Origin: Acidimicrobiaceae bacterium
GTDB taxonomy: Bacteria > Actinomycetota > Acidimicrobiia > Acidimicrobiales > RAAP-2
Length of the DNA stretch: 37,516 bases
Direction: 5' to 3'
Assembly: GCA_003160635.1 (NCBI GenBank)
Contig: PMLV01000163.1
Span: forward strand, 1-37,516
The stretch's first letter is position 1. Every line of letters begins with the position of its first letter. Of the stretch, positions 22,847 through 31,633 are shown piece by piece. Under the pieces are notes generated by a model. It made no database searches and was not told the origin of the DNA. It saw nothing but the letters and a program-made list of their open reading frames with translations. The translations under genes were made by a program, and so were the position numbers.

Positions 22847-24061
22847 CTGAGCGCCCACCACGTCGGGGTGGTCGGGGCCGGACAATTGGCGCGGATGGCC
22901 GCCGAGGCGGGCAGCGCTCTCGGCCTCTCGGTGGCGGTCCTGGCGGAGAGTCCCGAGGATGCCGCCTGCGCCGTCGCGTCCGAAGTGCTGCTGGGATCCC
23001 CACTGGTCGAGGGCGACATGCGCGCCTTGGCTGATCGGGTCGACGTGGTCACGTTCGACCACGAGCAGGTGGACCTCGCCATCATCCGCTCCCTCCGAGA
23101 CGACGGTGCCGTCATCAGGCCCGGCCTGCAGACCCTCCAGATGGCCGTGGACAAGGCCCATATGCGGGCGGTCCTGGTCGAGGCGGGCGTCCCGGTGCCT
23201 GCGCACACGATGGTCGAGGGCGGCCCCGAGCCGCGCCGCGGCGCCGGCGGCCCTGCGGCAGAGGCGATTGCCCGGTTCGGCGACGAACACGGGTGGCCCG
23301 TCGTGCTCAAAGCCGCCCGCGGCGGCTACGACGGCAAGGGGGTCTGGCCCGTCAACGACATGGCCGAGGCCGCGGCGGTGTTGGCACCTCTTCGCGGCAC
23401 GGTCCTCGTCGAGGCGATGGTCCCGTTCGAGGCGGAGCTCGCGGTGATGGTGGCCCGCCGACCGTCCGGCGACATGGTCACGTGGCCGGCCACCGAGACG
23501 GCCCAGGTCGACGGGGTCTGCCGCGAGGTCCTCGTCCCGGGGCGGTTGCCCCGAGATGTCGTCGATCGCGCCCGGGTGCTCGGCCGGCACGTGGCCGAAA
23601 TCGCCGACGCCGTGGGCGTCCTGGCCGTCGAGCTCTTCTGGTCTGACGGTGAACTCATGGTCAACGAGATCGCGGCCCGGCCCCACAATTCCGGTCACTG
23701 GACGATCGAGGGGGCGGTCACCTCCCAGTTCGAAAACCATCTCCGGGCCGTCCTCGATCTCCCACTCGGCTCGACCGCGCCCCAGCACGCCCAGGTGGCG
23801 AACGTGAACGTTTTTGGAGGACCCGAGGGCATGGACCCGGTCGCTCTCCTGCCGCGCGGCCTGGCCGTCGAAGGGGCCCACGTCCACCTCTATGGCAAAG
23901 AGACCAGACCAGGGCGCAAACTAGGGCACGTGACGGTCTGTGGAGACGATGCCGAGGAAGTGCGCGAACTGGCGTGGGCGGCGGCGCTGTCCCTGGGAAC
24001 GCCCCGTGCCGGTGGGCTCCGCCTCCCCGGCGCACTCGAGCACCAGAGCGGGACCGCGTGA
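22847..24061 (+). CDS. purK: N5-carboxyaminoimidazole ribonucleotide synthase (PurK), probable CTG start
   Basis: ATP-grasp enzyme of purine biosynthesis converting AIR, bicarbonate and ATP to N5-CAIR. Seen: [21 protein letters not shown], the PurK N-terminal nucleotide-fold motif; [33 protein letters not shown] (ATP-grasp loop); [30 protein letters not shown], the family signature; and [15 protein letters not shown]. Start: a GTG at 22868 would remove most of strand 1. There is no in-frame ATG, GTG or TTG further upstream before the stop at 22799, but a CTG at 22847 follows GAGG by 8 bases and restores the strand ([13 protein letters not shown]), giving 404 residues. The stop overlaps the purE ATG by one base (TGATG). 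Confidence 0.93.
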   Translation: MSAHHVGVVGAGQLARMAAEAGSALGLSVAVLAESPEDAACAVASEVLLGSPLVEGDMRALADRVDVVTFDHEQVDLAIIRSLRDDGAVIRPGLQTLQMAVDKAHMRAVLVEAGVPVPAHTMVEGGPEPRRGAGGPAAEAIARFGDEHGWPVVLKAARGGYDGKGVWPVNDMAEAAAVLAPLRGTVLVEAMVPFEAELAVMVARRPSGDMVTWPATETAQVDGVCREVLVPGRLPRDVVDRARVLGRHVAEIADAVGVLAVELFWSDGELMVNEIAARPHNSGHWTIEGAVTSQFENHLRAVLDLPLGSTAPQHAQVANVNVFGGPEGMDPVALLPRGLAVEGAHVHLYGKETRPGRKLGHVTVCGDDAEEVRELAWAAALSLGTPRAGGLRLPGALEHQSGTA

Positions 24062-24624
24062 TGGCGGCCGGAACGCCCGAGGCCGCCGGCGCACTCGTCG
24101 CCGTTGTGATGGGAAGCTCGTCGGACCTCGCCGTCATGGCGGACGCCGTCGCCGTCTTGGAGCAGTTCGGCGTGCCACACGAGGTCCGCGTGATCTCGGC
24201 CCACCGGACCCCCGACGACATGATCGCCTACGGGCATGCGGCCGCCGCCCGGGGCATCAAGGTCCTCATCGCGGGAGCCGGCGGGGCCGCACACCTGCCC
24301 GGCATGCTCGCCTCGGTCACCCCGTTGCCGGTCATCGGGGTCCCCGTGGCGCTCTCGCACCTCGACGGCCTCGATTCGCTCCTCTCCATCGTCCAGATGC
24401 CCCGTGGAGTGCCCGTGGCGACTGTCGCCGTCAACGGGTCACGTAACGCGGGGCTGTTGGCAGTTCGTATCCTGGCAGTCGGTGACGACACGTTGAGGGA
24501 GGCCATGGAGGTGTTCCAGCACGAGCTCGGCGCGACGGCGCGGGCCCAGGACGCCGAGGTGGCGGGGAACCCCACGGCGGCGGGCCCTGCCGCCGCGACA
24601 GGAGGAAAGGGGGGCCATGGGTGA
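24061..24624 (+). CDS. purE: N5-CAIR mutase (PurE), class I
   Basis: A 187-residue catalytic subunit that rearranges N5-CAIR, the PurK product, to CAIR in purine biosynthesis. Seen: [14 protein letters not shown] with the G-S-x-S-D-x-x-x-M motif, [13 protein letters not shown] (active-site His in SAHRTP), [16 protein letters not shown] and [20 protein letters not shown] 30-residue Ala/Gly-rich tail after the core has no family match and is probably disordered. ATG 24061 overlaps the purK stop. The order purK-purE is the common one; here the pair is followed by a YdjC-type gene with which it overlaps by 8 bases. Confidence 0.95.
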   Translation: MAAGTPEAAGALVAVVMGSSSDLAVMADAVAVLEQFGVPHEVRVISAHRTPDDMIAYGHAAAARGIKVLIAGAGGAAHLPGMLASVTPLPVIGVPVALSHLDGLDSLLSIVQMPRGVPVATVAVNGSRNAGLLAVRILAVGDDTLREAMEVFQHELGATARAQDAEVAGNPTAAGPAAATGGKGGHG

Positions 24625-25462
24625 GCCGACACTGGCGCAACGACTTGGCTATCCGGCCGACGCCAAGCTCCTCATCATCAACGCCGACGACCTCGGCTCG
24701 TGCCACTCCGCCAACGTCGGCGTCTTCGAGTGCCTCGCTTCGGGAGTCGTCACCAGCGCCACATTGATGGTGCCCTGCCCGTGGGCCCGGGAAGCCGCGA
24801 GTCGCTACCGGGGCGAGGACATCGGCGTCCACCTGACGCTCAACGCCGAATTCGAGCTGTATCGCTGGGGCCCGATCACCCACGCGCCCTCCCTCCTCGG
24901 CGGCGACGGAGGCTTCCCGAGAACGATGGAGGACGTGTGGGACCACGCCGACCTCGACGAGGTGCGTCGCGAGTGCCGGGCCCAGATCGAGCGCGCCATT
25001 CTCTGGGGCTTCGACGTGAGCCACCTCGATGCCCACATGGGCACGCTGCAGTTTCGTCCCGAATTCTTCGACGTCTATCTCGACATGGCCACTGAGTTCG
25101 GGTTGCCCCTGCGTATGATCGGCGCCGGCATGGAGCGCTATGTGGGCTTTCCCGGGCGGGCCGTCGCCGCAGACGCCGGGGCGATCTTCACCGATCACAC
25201 GCGCTTCGCCCCCGGCGTAGGGAGCCGCCAGACGTTCGAGAAGGATCTCGCCACACTGAGACCCGGTGTGACGGAAATGCACCTGCACCCGGCCGTCGAC
25301 AGTGCCGAGCTGCGCTCGTTGGCCATTGATGACTGGGACGCCAGGGTCGACGACTACCGCATGATCTGCGATGAGAGCTGGGTCGGCGAGTCGGTCGCGG
25401 CGGCCGGCGCCACGCTCATCGGGTACCGCCCCCTGCGCGAGCTGGCACGTTCCGGGAGCTGA
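24617..25462 (+). CDS. ChbG/HpnK (YdjC-like) family deacetylase
   Basis: A 281-residue protein of the YdjC superfamily, which removes acetyl groups from amino sugars or related compounds using a metal. Seen: [21 protein letters not shown] (Asp-Asp of the metal site), the [13 protein letters not shown] strand, [26 protein letters not shown] (H-x-D-x-H metal motif) and [16 protein letters not shown] 24617 follows a purine-rich stretch (AGGAAAGG) inside the end of purE. Its substrate is unknown; the purine neighbour says nothing about its job beyond co-transcription. Confidence 0.92.
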   Translation: MGEPTLAQRLGYPADAKLLIINADDLGSCHSANVGVFECLASGVVTSATLMVPCPWAREAASRYRGEDIGVHLTLNAEFELYRWGPITHAPSLLGGDGGFPRTMEDVWDHADLDEVRRECRAQIERAILWGFDVSHLDAHMGTLQFRPEFFDVYLDMATEFGLPLRMIGAGMERYVGFPGRAVAADAGAIFTDHTRFAPGVGSRQTFEKDLATLRPGVTEMHLHPAVDSAELRSLAIDDWDARVDDYRMICDESWVGESVAAAGATLIGYRPLRELARSGS

Positions 25463-25466
25463 CCAC

Positions 25467-25805
25467 GTGTCCGAGAACGGGAGCCCCCCGGCCGGGAGCG
25501 GCGTTGCTCAGGTGACCCTCAAAGGTGTGACCCTCGCCACCAAGGGCCGCAGGCGCGGAGGCGAAGTGTTCACCGTCGTGCTCGCATCTTCGGGCGTCGA
25601 GATCCGGCGCCTCGGTGAGCCCGTGCGCACGATGCCCTGGGAACGCATCACCGAATGGGAGATCGAGCGCCGGCGGGGGGGTGTCCGGCTCTTCCTCCGG
25701 GGTGGGGGTTCGGTGACACGCATCGTCATTCCAGGATGGAACGCCGAAGACCTCCAGGCGGCACTCTTGGCCGCGACGTCTTCGCCCGGGCCCGCGCCCG
25801 AGTAG
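25467..25805 (+). CDS. Small hypothetical protein
   Basis: A 112-residue soluble protein with a flexible N-terminus and a strand-rich core: VTLKGVTLATKG, EVFTVVLASSGVEIRRL, RTMPWERITEWEIERRRGGVRLFLRGG and SVTRIVIPGWNAEDLQAALLAA. The order 'strand, W-E-R-I-x-x-W-E-I, strand, closing helix after P-x-W' again resembles a small PH-like adaptor domain, as in the gene at 1391; this is inference. GTG 25467 lies 4 bases after the YdjC stop, so it is probably the last gene of that operon. No function assigned. Confidence 0.65.
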   Translation: MSENGSPPAGSGVAQVTLKGVTLATKGRRRGGEVFTVVLASSGVEIRRLGEPVRTMPWERITEWEIERRRGGVRLFLRGGGSVTRIVIPGWNAEDLQAALLAATSSPGPAPE

Positions 25806-25817
25806 CGGGCCCGTCCC

Positions 25818-26705
25818 TCAGCGCAACCCGGCGAACAGATCGTCCTCGACGGCGCCGTCCGCCGTCACGTCGGTGTCGGCGTGGTCGTCGCCGAGACGGC
25901 TCCGGGCGAGGCGGAACTGGTCGACGGGGTGGATCTCCTCGAGCACCTCGGGCGGAAGTCCGAACCAAAAGGGAGAGTTGGGATCGACCTGCGTGGCGTG
26001 CGCCTTCAATGCGAGGCCCCGTACCTGCTGGAAGCCCAGCACGTCGATTTCGGTGGTGTACGGGTCGTCCCTCGTCAATCGGGAGAGTCTCGCGTCGTCG
26101 AACGGCGATTCCATCCCCAGCTCGAGGAACTTGGCGTGGATCTGGCGGAAGCGTTCGGCCGGCCACACCGAGTAGTAGAGCTTCAGGGGTTCGAACGGCG
26201 CACCGGCCTCGGGAAAGCGGTCCGGGTCCCCGGCGGCGTCGAAGGCAACCAGAGAGATCTCGTGCACACGGAGGTGGTCGGGGTGCGGGTACTCGGACTG
26301 CTCGTCGGGATAGGTCAAGATCACCTGCGGCCGCTCCCGCCGGATCACCGCCACGAGGCGCCCGACCGCCTCATCGAGTGGTGCCTGGGCGAAGGAGTCA
26401 GGTCGGGCGTTGGCCTCCGAACCAGGCATCCCCGAATCGCGATAGCCCAACATCACCGTCTCGTCGTAGCCGATGATCTCCGTGGCCGCCTTCAACTCGG
26501 CCATCCGGACCCTCCCGATGTCCGCCCGCACTTCAGGGGTGTCCATGGCCGGATTGAGGATGTCGCCCTCTTCCCCGCCGGTGCAGCACACCAGAATCGT
26601 CCGCACGCCCTCGGCGTGGTAGCGGGCCACCGTCGACGCTCCCTTCGAGGCTTCGTCGTCCGGGTGGGCATGCACGGAGAGCAGGCAAAGTCCATGGTCA
26701 GGCAC
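25818..26705 (-). CDS. mca: Mycothiol S-conjugate amidase (Mca)
   Basis: A 295-residue zinc amidase of the LmbE/PIG-L family that cleaves mycothiol S-conjugates in detoxification. Seen: the zinc motif HAHPDDEASKGASTVARY (H14, D17 region), CCTGGEEGDILNPAMD, MLGYRDSGMPGSEANARPDSFAQ, which is the Mca rather than MshB signature, and YPDEQSEYPHPDHLRVHE with the third zinc ligand. Length matches mycobacterial Mca (about 288). The GTG at 26705 is chosen because a TAAGGT box lies 7 bases upstream (leaderless); an in-frame GTG at 26759 would add 18 residues lacking family match. It marks the host as a mycothiol-using actinobacterium. It is divergent from pspA. Confidence 0.93.
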   Translation of the reverse strand: MPDHGLCLLSVHAHPDDEASKGASTVARYHAEGVRTILVCCTGGEEGDILNPAMDTPEVRADIGRVRMAELKAATEIIGYDETVMLGYRDSGMPGSEANARPDSFAQAPLDEAVGRLVAVIRRERPQVILTYPDEQSEYPHPDHLRVHEISLVAFDAAGDPDRFPEAGAPFEPLKLYYSVWPAERFRQIHAKFLELGMESPFDDARLSRLTRDDPYTTEIDVLGFQQVRGLALKAHATQVDPNSPFWFGLPPEVLEEIHPVDQFRLARSRLGDDHADTDVTADGAVEDDLFAGLR

Positions 26706-26712
26706 GACGAGG

Positions 26713-26718
26713 ACCTTA
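26713..26718 (-). promoter_or_regulatory. -10 box of mca
   Basis: TAAGGT on the minus strand, 7 bases before the GTG at 26705. No -35 match. Implies a leaderless mca mRNA. Confidence 0.5.
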
Positions 26719-26790
26719 GCGGCGGTCGAAAGGGCCACCGGCCGGGCCGCCATGGTCACCGGCCGTTGTCCCTTGGGCGCTGCTGGGCCT

Positions 26791-26796
26791 TATGCT
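26791..26796 (+). promoter_or_regulatory. -10 box of the pspA operon
   Basis: TATGCT, 7 bases before the ATG at 26804. A TTGTCC at 26766-26771 is a weak -35 candidate at 19-base spacing. It supports the ATG at 26804 over the ATG at 26792, which lies inside the -10 box. Confidence 0.6.
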
Positions 26797-26803
26797 CGGT
26801 GTC

Positions 26804-27598
26804 ATGGCAGGCACGTTGAAGCGGATCGGAGGGATCTTCCAGGCCAAGGCCAACAAGGTCCTGGACAAGGCCGAAGACCCCCGCGACACGCTGGATCTCT
26901 CGTACGAGAAGCAATTGCAACAGCTGCAAAAGGTCCGGCGCGGTGTGGCCGACGTCGCCACGGCGCGCAAGCGGCTCGAGCTGCAGGCCCAGGGATTGCA
27001 GAAGCAAGCCGACAAGCTGCAGGCACAAGCCAAGGCGGCGCTGCAACAGGGCAACGAGGACCTGGCCCGCGAGGCCCTCTCACGGCGGGCGGCGCTGGGT
27101 GAGCAGCTGGCCGAACTCAAGACGCAGCATGATCAGATCAGTGAGCAGGAGCAGAAACTGATCGACACCTCCCAGCAGCTCCAGACCCGGGTGGAGCAGT
27201 TCCGGACCAAGAAGGAGACGCTCAAGGCCAGTTACACCGCTGCCGAGGCACAGACGAAGGTCGGCGAGGCCGTCTCGGGGATCTCGGACTCCATGGGCAA
27301 CTCGGGGCAGGCCATGCAGCGGGCCCAGGACAAGATCGCCAGCATGCAGGCGCGTGCCGGGGCCATGGACGAGCTGCTCGCCTCGGGTGCGCTCAACGAC
27401 CTCAGCACCCCGGTCGACGACATTCAAAAGGAGCTCGACAAGGTGACCGCCACCTCCCAGGTCGACAACGAATTGGCGGCGCTGAAGCTCGAGCTCGGAG
27501 CGGGAGCCGATGGGAGCGGGGGCGGAGCCGGGGAAACGGCAGCCCTCCCGGCGGCGGACCAGGGCGGAAATGCGACCGGCGGAGGAGCCGACAGCTGA
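26804..27598 (+). CDS. pspA: PspA/IM30 family phage-shock protein
   Basis: A 264-residue coiled-coil protein of the PspA/IM30/Vipp1 (ESCRT-III-like) superfamily that oligomerises on stressed inner membranes. Seen: the amphipathic N-terminal helix TLKRIGGIFQAKANKVLDKAEDP, then a long heptad-rich region (YEKQLQQLQKVRRGVADVATARKRLELQAQGLQKQADKL... shown only in part), an Ala/Gly-rich linker, and a Gly/Ala-rich C-terminal tail. It is the first gene of a set with htpX and pspAB, a known actinobacterial arrangement. The transcript is probably leaderless. The htpX start overlaps its stop by one base (TGATG). Confidence 0.93.
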   Translation: MAGTLKRIGGIFQAKANKVLDKAEDPRDTLDLSYEKQLQQLQKVRRGVADVATARKRLELQAQGLQKQADKLQAQAKAALQQGNEDLAREALSRRAALGEQLAELKTQHDQISEQEQKLIDTSQQLQTRVEQFRTKKETLKASYTAAEAQTKVGEAVSGISDSMGNSGQAMQRAQDKIASMQARAGAMDELLASGALNDLSTPVDDIQKELDKVTATSQVDNELAALKLELGAGADGSGGGAGETAALPAADQGGNATGGGADS

Positions 27599-28569
27599 TG
27601 GCGATCTCGCACAACATCAAGCCCGATCGGGGCCTGACCACGCGCATGCTGATGACGGGCTTCTTCCTGGTCGTCCTCTACGCCGTCTTGATCGGCGTGC
27701 TCTTCCTCGTGTTGAAGAGCCTTCTCCTCATCCTGGTCATCGCGTTCGGGCTCCTGTTCTGTCAGTACTTCTTCAGCGACAAGATCGCCATGTTCGCCAT
27801 GCACGCCAAGGAGGTCACGCCGCAGCAGGCCCCGGAGCTGCATGGCGTGATCGATCGTCTCTGCGCGCTGGCCGACATGCCCAAGCCTCGGGTGGCGATC
27901 GCGCAGACCGACGTGCCGAACGCATTTGCGACGGGCCGGAGCCCCAAGGCCGCCGTTGTCTGCGCGACCACGGGGCTGTTGCGCCGGCTGGACGAGCGCG
28001 AGGTCGAGGCCGTGCTCGCCCACGAGATCTCCCACGTGGCCCACCGCGACGTGGCCGTGATGACGATCGCCAGCGGATTGGGCATGATCGCCGGCCTCCT
28101 GACCCGGGTCATGTTCTACTCGGAGATATTCGGGGGCGGCCGCGGCGGGAGCAACAACAACAACAGCGGCGGCCAGCTGGTCATCATCGAGATGATCGTC
28201 CTGCTGGTCTCCGTCGTCGTCTACTTCGTGAGCTTCCTCCTCACCATGGCGCTCTCGCGGTACCGCGAGTTGGCAGCCGACCGGTCCGGCGCAATCCTGA
28301 TCGGCCAGCCCTCCCAGCTGGCATCGGCGCTGATCAAGATCTCCGGGGAGATGGGCCGCGTCCCGACCAAGGATCTCCGCGCCGCCGAACCGTTCAACGC
28401 CTTCTTCTTCGTGCCGGCGGTGGCGCAAGGTGCACAAGACCAGGGTCGCGGGCAGGGCCAGGGCGGCGGCGGATTCAGCTTCGGCAGCCTCTTCCGGACG
28501 CACCCCAGTCTCGAGCGCCGGCTGGCCCAGCTCGACCAGCTCGAGCACGAGCTCGGCCAAGCCCGCTGA
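27598..28569 (+). CDS. htpX: HtpX-like zinc metalloprotease
   Basis: A 323-residue membrane metalloprotease (M48) that degrades damaged membrane proteins during envelope stress. Seen: two N-terminal transmembrane segments (MTGFFLVVLYAVLIGVLFLV; LLLILVIAFGLLFCQYFF), the zinc motif HEISHVAHRD (H142, E143, H146), a further hydrophobic segment (VIIEMIVLLVSVVVYFVSFLL) after a Gly/Asn-rich loop, and YRELAADRSGA carrying the third zinc ligand. C-terminal LFRTHPSLERRLAQL matches the family end. Length is near the usual 280-320. In this operon it would act with PspA in membrane quality control. Confidence 0.95.
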   Translation: MAISHNIKPDRGLTTRMLMTGFFLVVLYAVLIGVLFLVLKSLLLILVIAFGLLFCQYFFSDKIAMFAMHAKEVTPQQAPELHGVIDRLCALADMPKPRVAIAQTDVPNAFATGRSPKAAVVCATTGLLRRLDEREVEAVLAHEISHVAHRDVAVMTIASGLGMIAGLLTRVMFYSEIFGGGRGGSNNNNSGGQLVIIEMIVLLVSVVVYFVSFLLTMALSRYRELAADRSGAILIGQPSQLASALIKISGEMGRVPTKDLRAAEPFNAFFFVPAVAQGAQDQGRGQGQGGGGFSFGSLFRTHPSLERRLAQLDQLEHELGQAR

Positions 28570-28582
28570 GCGTCCCTCCAAC

Positions 28583-29155
28583 GTGGGCCTCTTCGACACC
28601 CTGCTGGGCCGCACCAAGCCGGTCAAGGCCAACCTCGACGCCCTCTTCGCCCTCCCGACGGCGGCGCTGACCCTGCAGAGCGCCGGTGGCCTCGTCACCT
28701 CGGGCCACGCGGGCGTGTGCTGGAAGCCACCTTCGGGACAGGGCTCACAAGACCTCCAGGCCGAAGTGGCCCAGCTGGTCGGGGACGGCTTCACCCAGAC
28801 ACAAGATTCGTTCGGCTACGGATGGCTCCTCCTGTCCGAGCCTGCGCTCGACGACCTGGTGACGCAGGCGCACATGGCCAACACCACGCTCACCGAAGCC
28901 GGGTGGGGCGCCCAACTCCTGTGCTCGGTCTTCGGCTTCGTGCCCGAACCGGGCGCGGCCAGCGACGCGCGGGCCTTCTGGCTGGTCTACCTCTACAAGC
29001 GCGGCACCTTCTACCCGTTCGCGCCGGTCGACAACCAAAAGGAACGCCGTGACACCGAACTCGAACTGCGCATACGCACCATGCTCGGGGTGGACCTTCC
29101 GGTCGAAGCCGATCTGAGCCGCTGGTTCCCCATGTGGGACCTGCCGGTCAAGTGA
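28583..29155 (+). CDS. pspAB: PspA-associated protein PspAB
   Basis: A 190-residue soluble protein found beside PspA and HtpX in actinobacteria; its biochemical role is unknown. Seen: the start GLFDTLLGRTKPVKANLDALFALPTAALTLQ, GLVTSGHAGVCWKPP, DSFGYGWLLLSEP, LLCSVFGF, WLVYLYKRGTFYPFAP, and the ending ADLSRWFPMWDLPVK; this series is characteristic of the family. GTG 28583 lies 13 bases after the htpX stop without a clear ribosome-binding site. The phosphatase gene overlaps its stop by four bases (GTGA). It completes the pspA-htpX-pspAB module. Confidence 0.9.
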   Translation: MGLFDTLLGRTKPVKANLDALFALPTAALTLQSAGGLVTSGHAGVCWKPPSGQGSQDLQAEVAQLVGDGFTQTQDSFGYGWLLLSEPALDDLVTQAHMANTTLTEAGWGAQLLCSVFGFVPEPGAASDARAFWLVYLYKRGTFYPFAPVDNQKERRDTELELRIRTMLGVDLPVEADLSRWFPMWDLPVK

Positions 29156-29892
29156 CGGTCGATCGCATCATCGAGCTCGAAGGAGCGGTGAACTTCCGCG
29201 ACCTTGGCGGCTACGCCACCGCCGACGGTCGGCGCACCCGCTGGCGGGTGTTGTTCCGGGCTGACGGCCTGGGCGAGCTGACCGAGGCCGATCTGGCCAT
29301 CCTGCGCCAGCTCCGCATCCGGACGGTGATCGATCTGCGCACGGGGCACGAGCTCGAGCAGAGCCGGTTCGACGTCGACGCCCACCCGGTCGAGTTCCAT
29401 CACTTCCCCTTCATCAAGTCCCTGTCCAATGCCGAAGACTTCCAACGGGCGCCGGGATTCCTCGGTGCCCAGTACCAGCAGATGCTCGAGGACGCGGCGC
29501 CGCAGATCGTCGGCGCCTTCTCGGCGCTGGCCGCCCCCGATGCGCGTCCGGCCGTCTTCCATTGCACGGCCGGGAAGGACCGCACCGGTCTGCTCTCCGC
29601 CCTCGTGCTGTCCCTCCTGGGCGTGCCCGAGGACACCGTCGTCGCCGACTACGCGCTCAGCGGCGCGGCCATGACCCGGCTGCGGGCCAAGCTGCTCGTG
29701 AAGTTCCCCAACGGGAAGTTGCTCGCGGAGGATTCCGACGCGATCTTCTCTGCTGACCCCGCGAACATGGTCATGCTGTTCGCGCACCTCAAGGAGCGCT
29801 ACGGATCCGTCCGTGCGTACGCCTCGGCCATCGGGGTTCCCGACGACGTGGTGGAGCGCCTGCGCGAGGCGATGCTCGAACACGGGAGCTGA
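29152..29892 (+). CDS. Tyrosine/serine protein phosphatase (PtpB/Siw14-like)
   Basis: A 246-residue Cys-based phosphatase of the Y_phosphatase3 family (as mycobacterial PtpB). Seen: the N-terminal signature GAVNFRDLGGY, VLFRADGLGELTEADLAIL, RTVIDLRTGHE and the P-loop HCTAGKDRTG, with nucleophile C138 and R144; the next residues SALVLSLLGVPEDTVVADYALS are the usual helix. The Lys in the P-loop (AGKDR) is typical of this family and of phosphoinositide-type substrates. It starts at GTG 29152 in a four-base overlap with pspAB and so is part of the envelope-stress operon. The substrate is unknown. No signal peptide. Confidence 0.93.
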   Translation: MTVDRIIELEGAVNFRDLGGYATADGRRTRWRVLFRADGLGELTEADLAILRQLRIRTVIDLRTGHELEQSRFDVDAHPVEFHHFPFIKSLSNAEDFQRAPGFLGAQYQQMLEDAAPQIVGAFSALAAPDARPAVFHCTAGKDRTGLLSALVLSLLGVPEDTVVADYALSGAAMTRLRAKLLVKFPNGKLLAEDSDAIFSADPANMVMLFAHLKERYGSVRAYASAIGVPDDVVERLREAMLEHGS

Positions 29893-29910
29893 GGCGCGCC
29901 GCCGCCCCGA

Positions 29911-29942
29911 CGCCTCAGCCAGTCAGCGCCTCAGCCACTCAG
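29911..29942. repeat. Tandem 16-bp duplication
   Basis: CGCCTCAGCCAGTCAG and CGCCTCAGCCACTCAG are adjacent and differ at one base. The second copy contains the stop codon of the pterin dehydratase gene. The pair fills the gap between two convergent genes. Confidence 0.9.
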
Positions 29943-30235
29943 CGCAACGGGCGCATACGGTCGATCGCGGCCGCCAGGGCCAGATCGAGCACGGTGAGCC
30001 CGCCCGAGTCGTGCGTGGTCAGCACGAGATGCACCTTGTTCCACCGGATGTCGATGTCCGGGTGGTGATTCGCCGCCTCTGCCGCCGCACCGACCTTGTT
30101 GACGAAGGCCAGCGCCTCGCCGAAGTCGTGCAGCTCCACGGTTGTCTGCAGCTCGTCGCCCACGTGGTCCCAGGAGATGCCCTGCTCGGCCAGGGCGGCG
30201 TCCACCTCGTCTGACGACAGCGTCGGTTCGCTCAC
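29939..30235 (-). CDS. Pterin-4a-carbinolamine dehydratase
   Basis: A 98-residue enzyme (DCoH/PhhB family) that regenerates pterin cofactors by dehydrating the 4a-hydroxy form. Seen: [37 protein letters not shown], with the (E/N)-H-H-P-D catalytic His motif, the strand, T-H-D, and the closing helix; the upstream [24 protein letters not shown] fits the first half. Length (about 95-105) is typical. GTG 30235 overlaps the fumC stop by four bases (GTGA), so it is translated with fumC. No aromatic amino acid hydroxylase gene is in the window; stand-alone copies are common, and some have other roles such as molybdopterin or transcription-factor binding. Confidence 0.93.
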   Translation of the reverse strand: MSEPTLSSDEVDAALAEQGISWDHVGDELQTTVELHDFGEALAFVNKVGAAAEAANHHPDIDIRWNKVHLVLTTHDSGGLTVLDLALAAAIDRMRPLR

Positions 30236-31620
30236 GGATGGGTCATCTCCTCGGGCCGCACGGCGGCATCGAACTGCTCCGCCGTGAGGAAGCCGAGCTC
30301 GAGCGCGGCGTCGCGCAGGGTGGTGCCTTCCTTGTGGGCCTTCTTGGCCACCTGGGCCGCCTTGTCGTAACCGATGATCGGGTTGAGCGCCGTGACCAGC
30401 ATGAGCGAGTTGGCGAGGTGGCGGGCGATCTGCGGGTAGTCGGGCTCCAGGCCCTCGACGCAGAACTCCCTGAAGCCCCGGCAGGCGTCGGTCATCAGGG
30501 CGATCGACTGCATGACGTTGTAGATGATCACGGGCTTGCAGACGTTCAGCTCCAGATTGCCCCGGCTCCCCGCAATAGCGATGGCCGCATCGTTGCCCAA
30601 CACCTGGATCCCAACCATGATCATCGCTTCGCTCTGCGTCGGGTTGACCTTGCCGGGCATGATCGACGATCCCGGCTCGTTCTCGGGCAGGGCCAGCTCG
30701 CCCAGCCCGCTGCGGGGGCCCGAGCCGAGCCACCGGATGTCGTCGGCGATCTTCGTGAGGGAGACCGCGAGCGTGCGCAACGCACCGTGGGTGAACACGA
30801 GCGCATCGTGGGCCGCCAGCGCCGCGAACTTGTTGGGGGCGGTCACGAAGGGCAGGCCGGTCATGTCCGCGATCGCCTCGGCCACGCGGCGCCCGAACTC
30901 GGGGTGCGTGTTCAGCCCGGTCCCCACCGCCGTGCCGCCCGCCGCCAGCTCATAGATACCCCGGAGGGTCATCTCGATCCGCTCGAGGTCCGCCGTGAGC
31001 TGGGCCACATACCCCGAGAACTCCTGGCCCAAGGTGAGCGGCACCGCATCCATCAGGTGGGTCCGCCCGATTTTGGTCACCTCGGCGTAGGCGAGCTCCT
31101 TCTCGAAGAGCGCATCACGCAACGCCCGCACCGACGGGAGGAGCCGGTGCACGATCTCCTCGGCCGCCGCGATGTGCATGGCGGTGGGAAAGGTGTCGTT
31201 CGAAGACTGCGACATGTTCACGTGGTCGTTGGGATGGATCGGCACCTTTGAGCCCATCACCCCGCCGCTGAGCTCGATGGCCCGGTTGGAGATGACCTCG
31301 TTGGCGTTCATGTTGGTCTGCGTGCCGCTCCCGGTCTGCCAGATATGGAGGGGGAACTCGTCGTCGAGCTTCCCCGCCGCCACCTCGGCCGCCGCCTCCT
31401 CGATGAGGGCGGCCCGCTCCGGGTCGAGCTTGCCCAGGTCGCGGTTGACCTTGGCCGACGCCCCCTTCAAGATCCCGAAGGCCCTGATGAGCGGCTCGGG
31501 CATCGTCTCGCGCCCGATGTCGAAGTGATGCAACGAACGCGCCGTTTGGGCGCCCCAGTACCGATCCCTTGGGACTTCGATCTCCCCCATGCTGTCGCTT
31601 TCCACCCGAGTCTTTTCCAC
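30232..31620 (-). CDS. fumC: Class II fumarate hydratase (FumC)
   Basis: A 462-residue tetrameric fumarase that interconverts fumarate and malate in the TCA cycle without an iron cluster. Seen: [67 protein letters not shown] (substrate site), [21 protein letters not shown], and the superfamily signature [13 protein letters not shown] with the catalytic Ser loop. Length equals E. coli FumC (467). The GTG at 31620 is chosen over ATG 31590 because family proteins contain an extra segment before MGEIEVP and because a TAAGCT box lies 7 bases upstream. The -10 uses the TAA stop codon of the preceding endonuclease IV gene. Confidence 0.96.
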   Translation of the reverse strand: MEKTRVESDSMGEIEVPRDRYWGAQTARSLHHFDIGRETMPEPLIRAFGILKGASAKVNRDLGKLDPERAALIEEAAAEVAAGKLDDEFPLHIWQTGSGTQTNMNANEVISNRAIELSGGVMGSKVPIHPNDHVNMSQSSNDTFPTAMHIAAAEEIVHRLLPSVRALRDALFEKELAYAEVTKIGRTHLMDAVPLTLGQEFSGYVAQLTADLERIEMTLRGIYELAAGGTAVGTGLNTHPEFGRRVAEAIADMTGLPFVTAPNKFAALAAHDALVFTHGALRTLAVSLTKIADDIRWLGSGPRSGLGELALPENEPGSSIMPGKVNPTQSEAMIMVGIQVLGNDAAIAIAGSRGNLELNVCKPVIIYNVMQSIALMTDACRGFREFCVEGLEPDYPQIARHLANSLMLVTALNPIIGYDKAAQVAKKAHKEGTTLRDAALELGFLTAEQFDAAVRPEEMTHP

Positions 31621-31627
31621 GTCGCGC

Positions 31628-31633
31628 AGCTTA
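31628..31633 (-). promoter_or_regulatory. -10 box of fumC overlapping the upstream stop codon
   Basis: TAAGCT on the minus strand, 7 bases before the GTG at 31620. Its first three bases are the TAA stop of the endonuclease IV gene, so one trinucleotide ends a gene and opens the next promoter. Confidence 0.5.
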
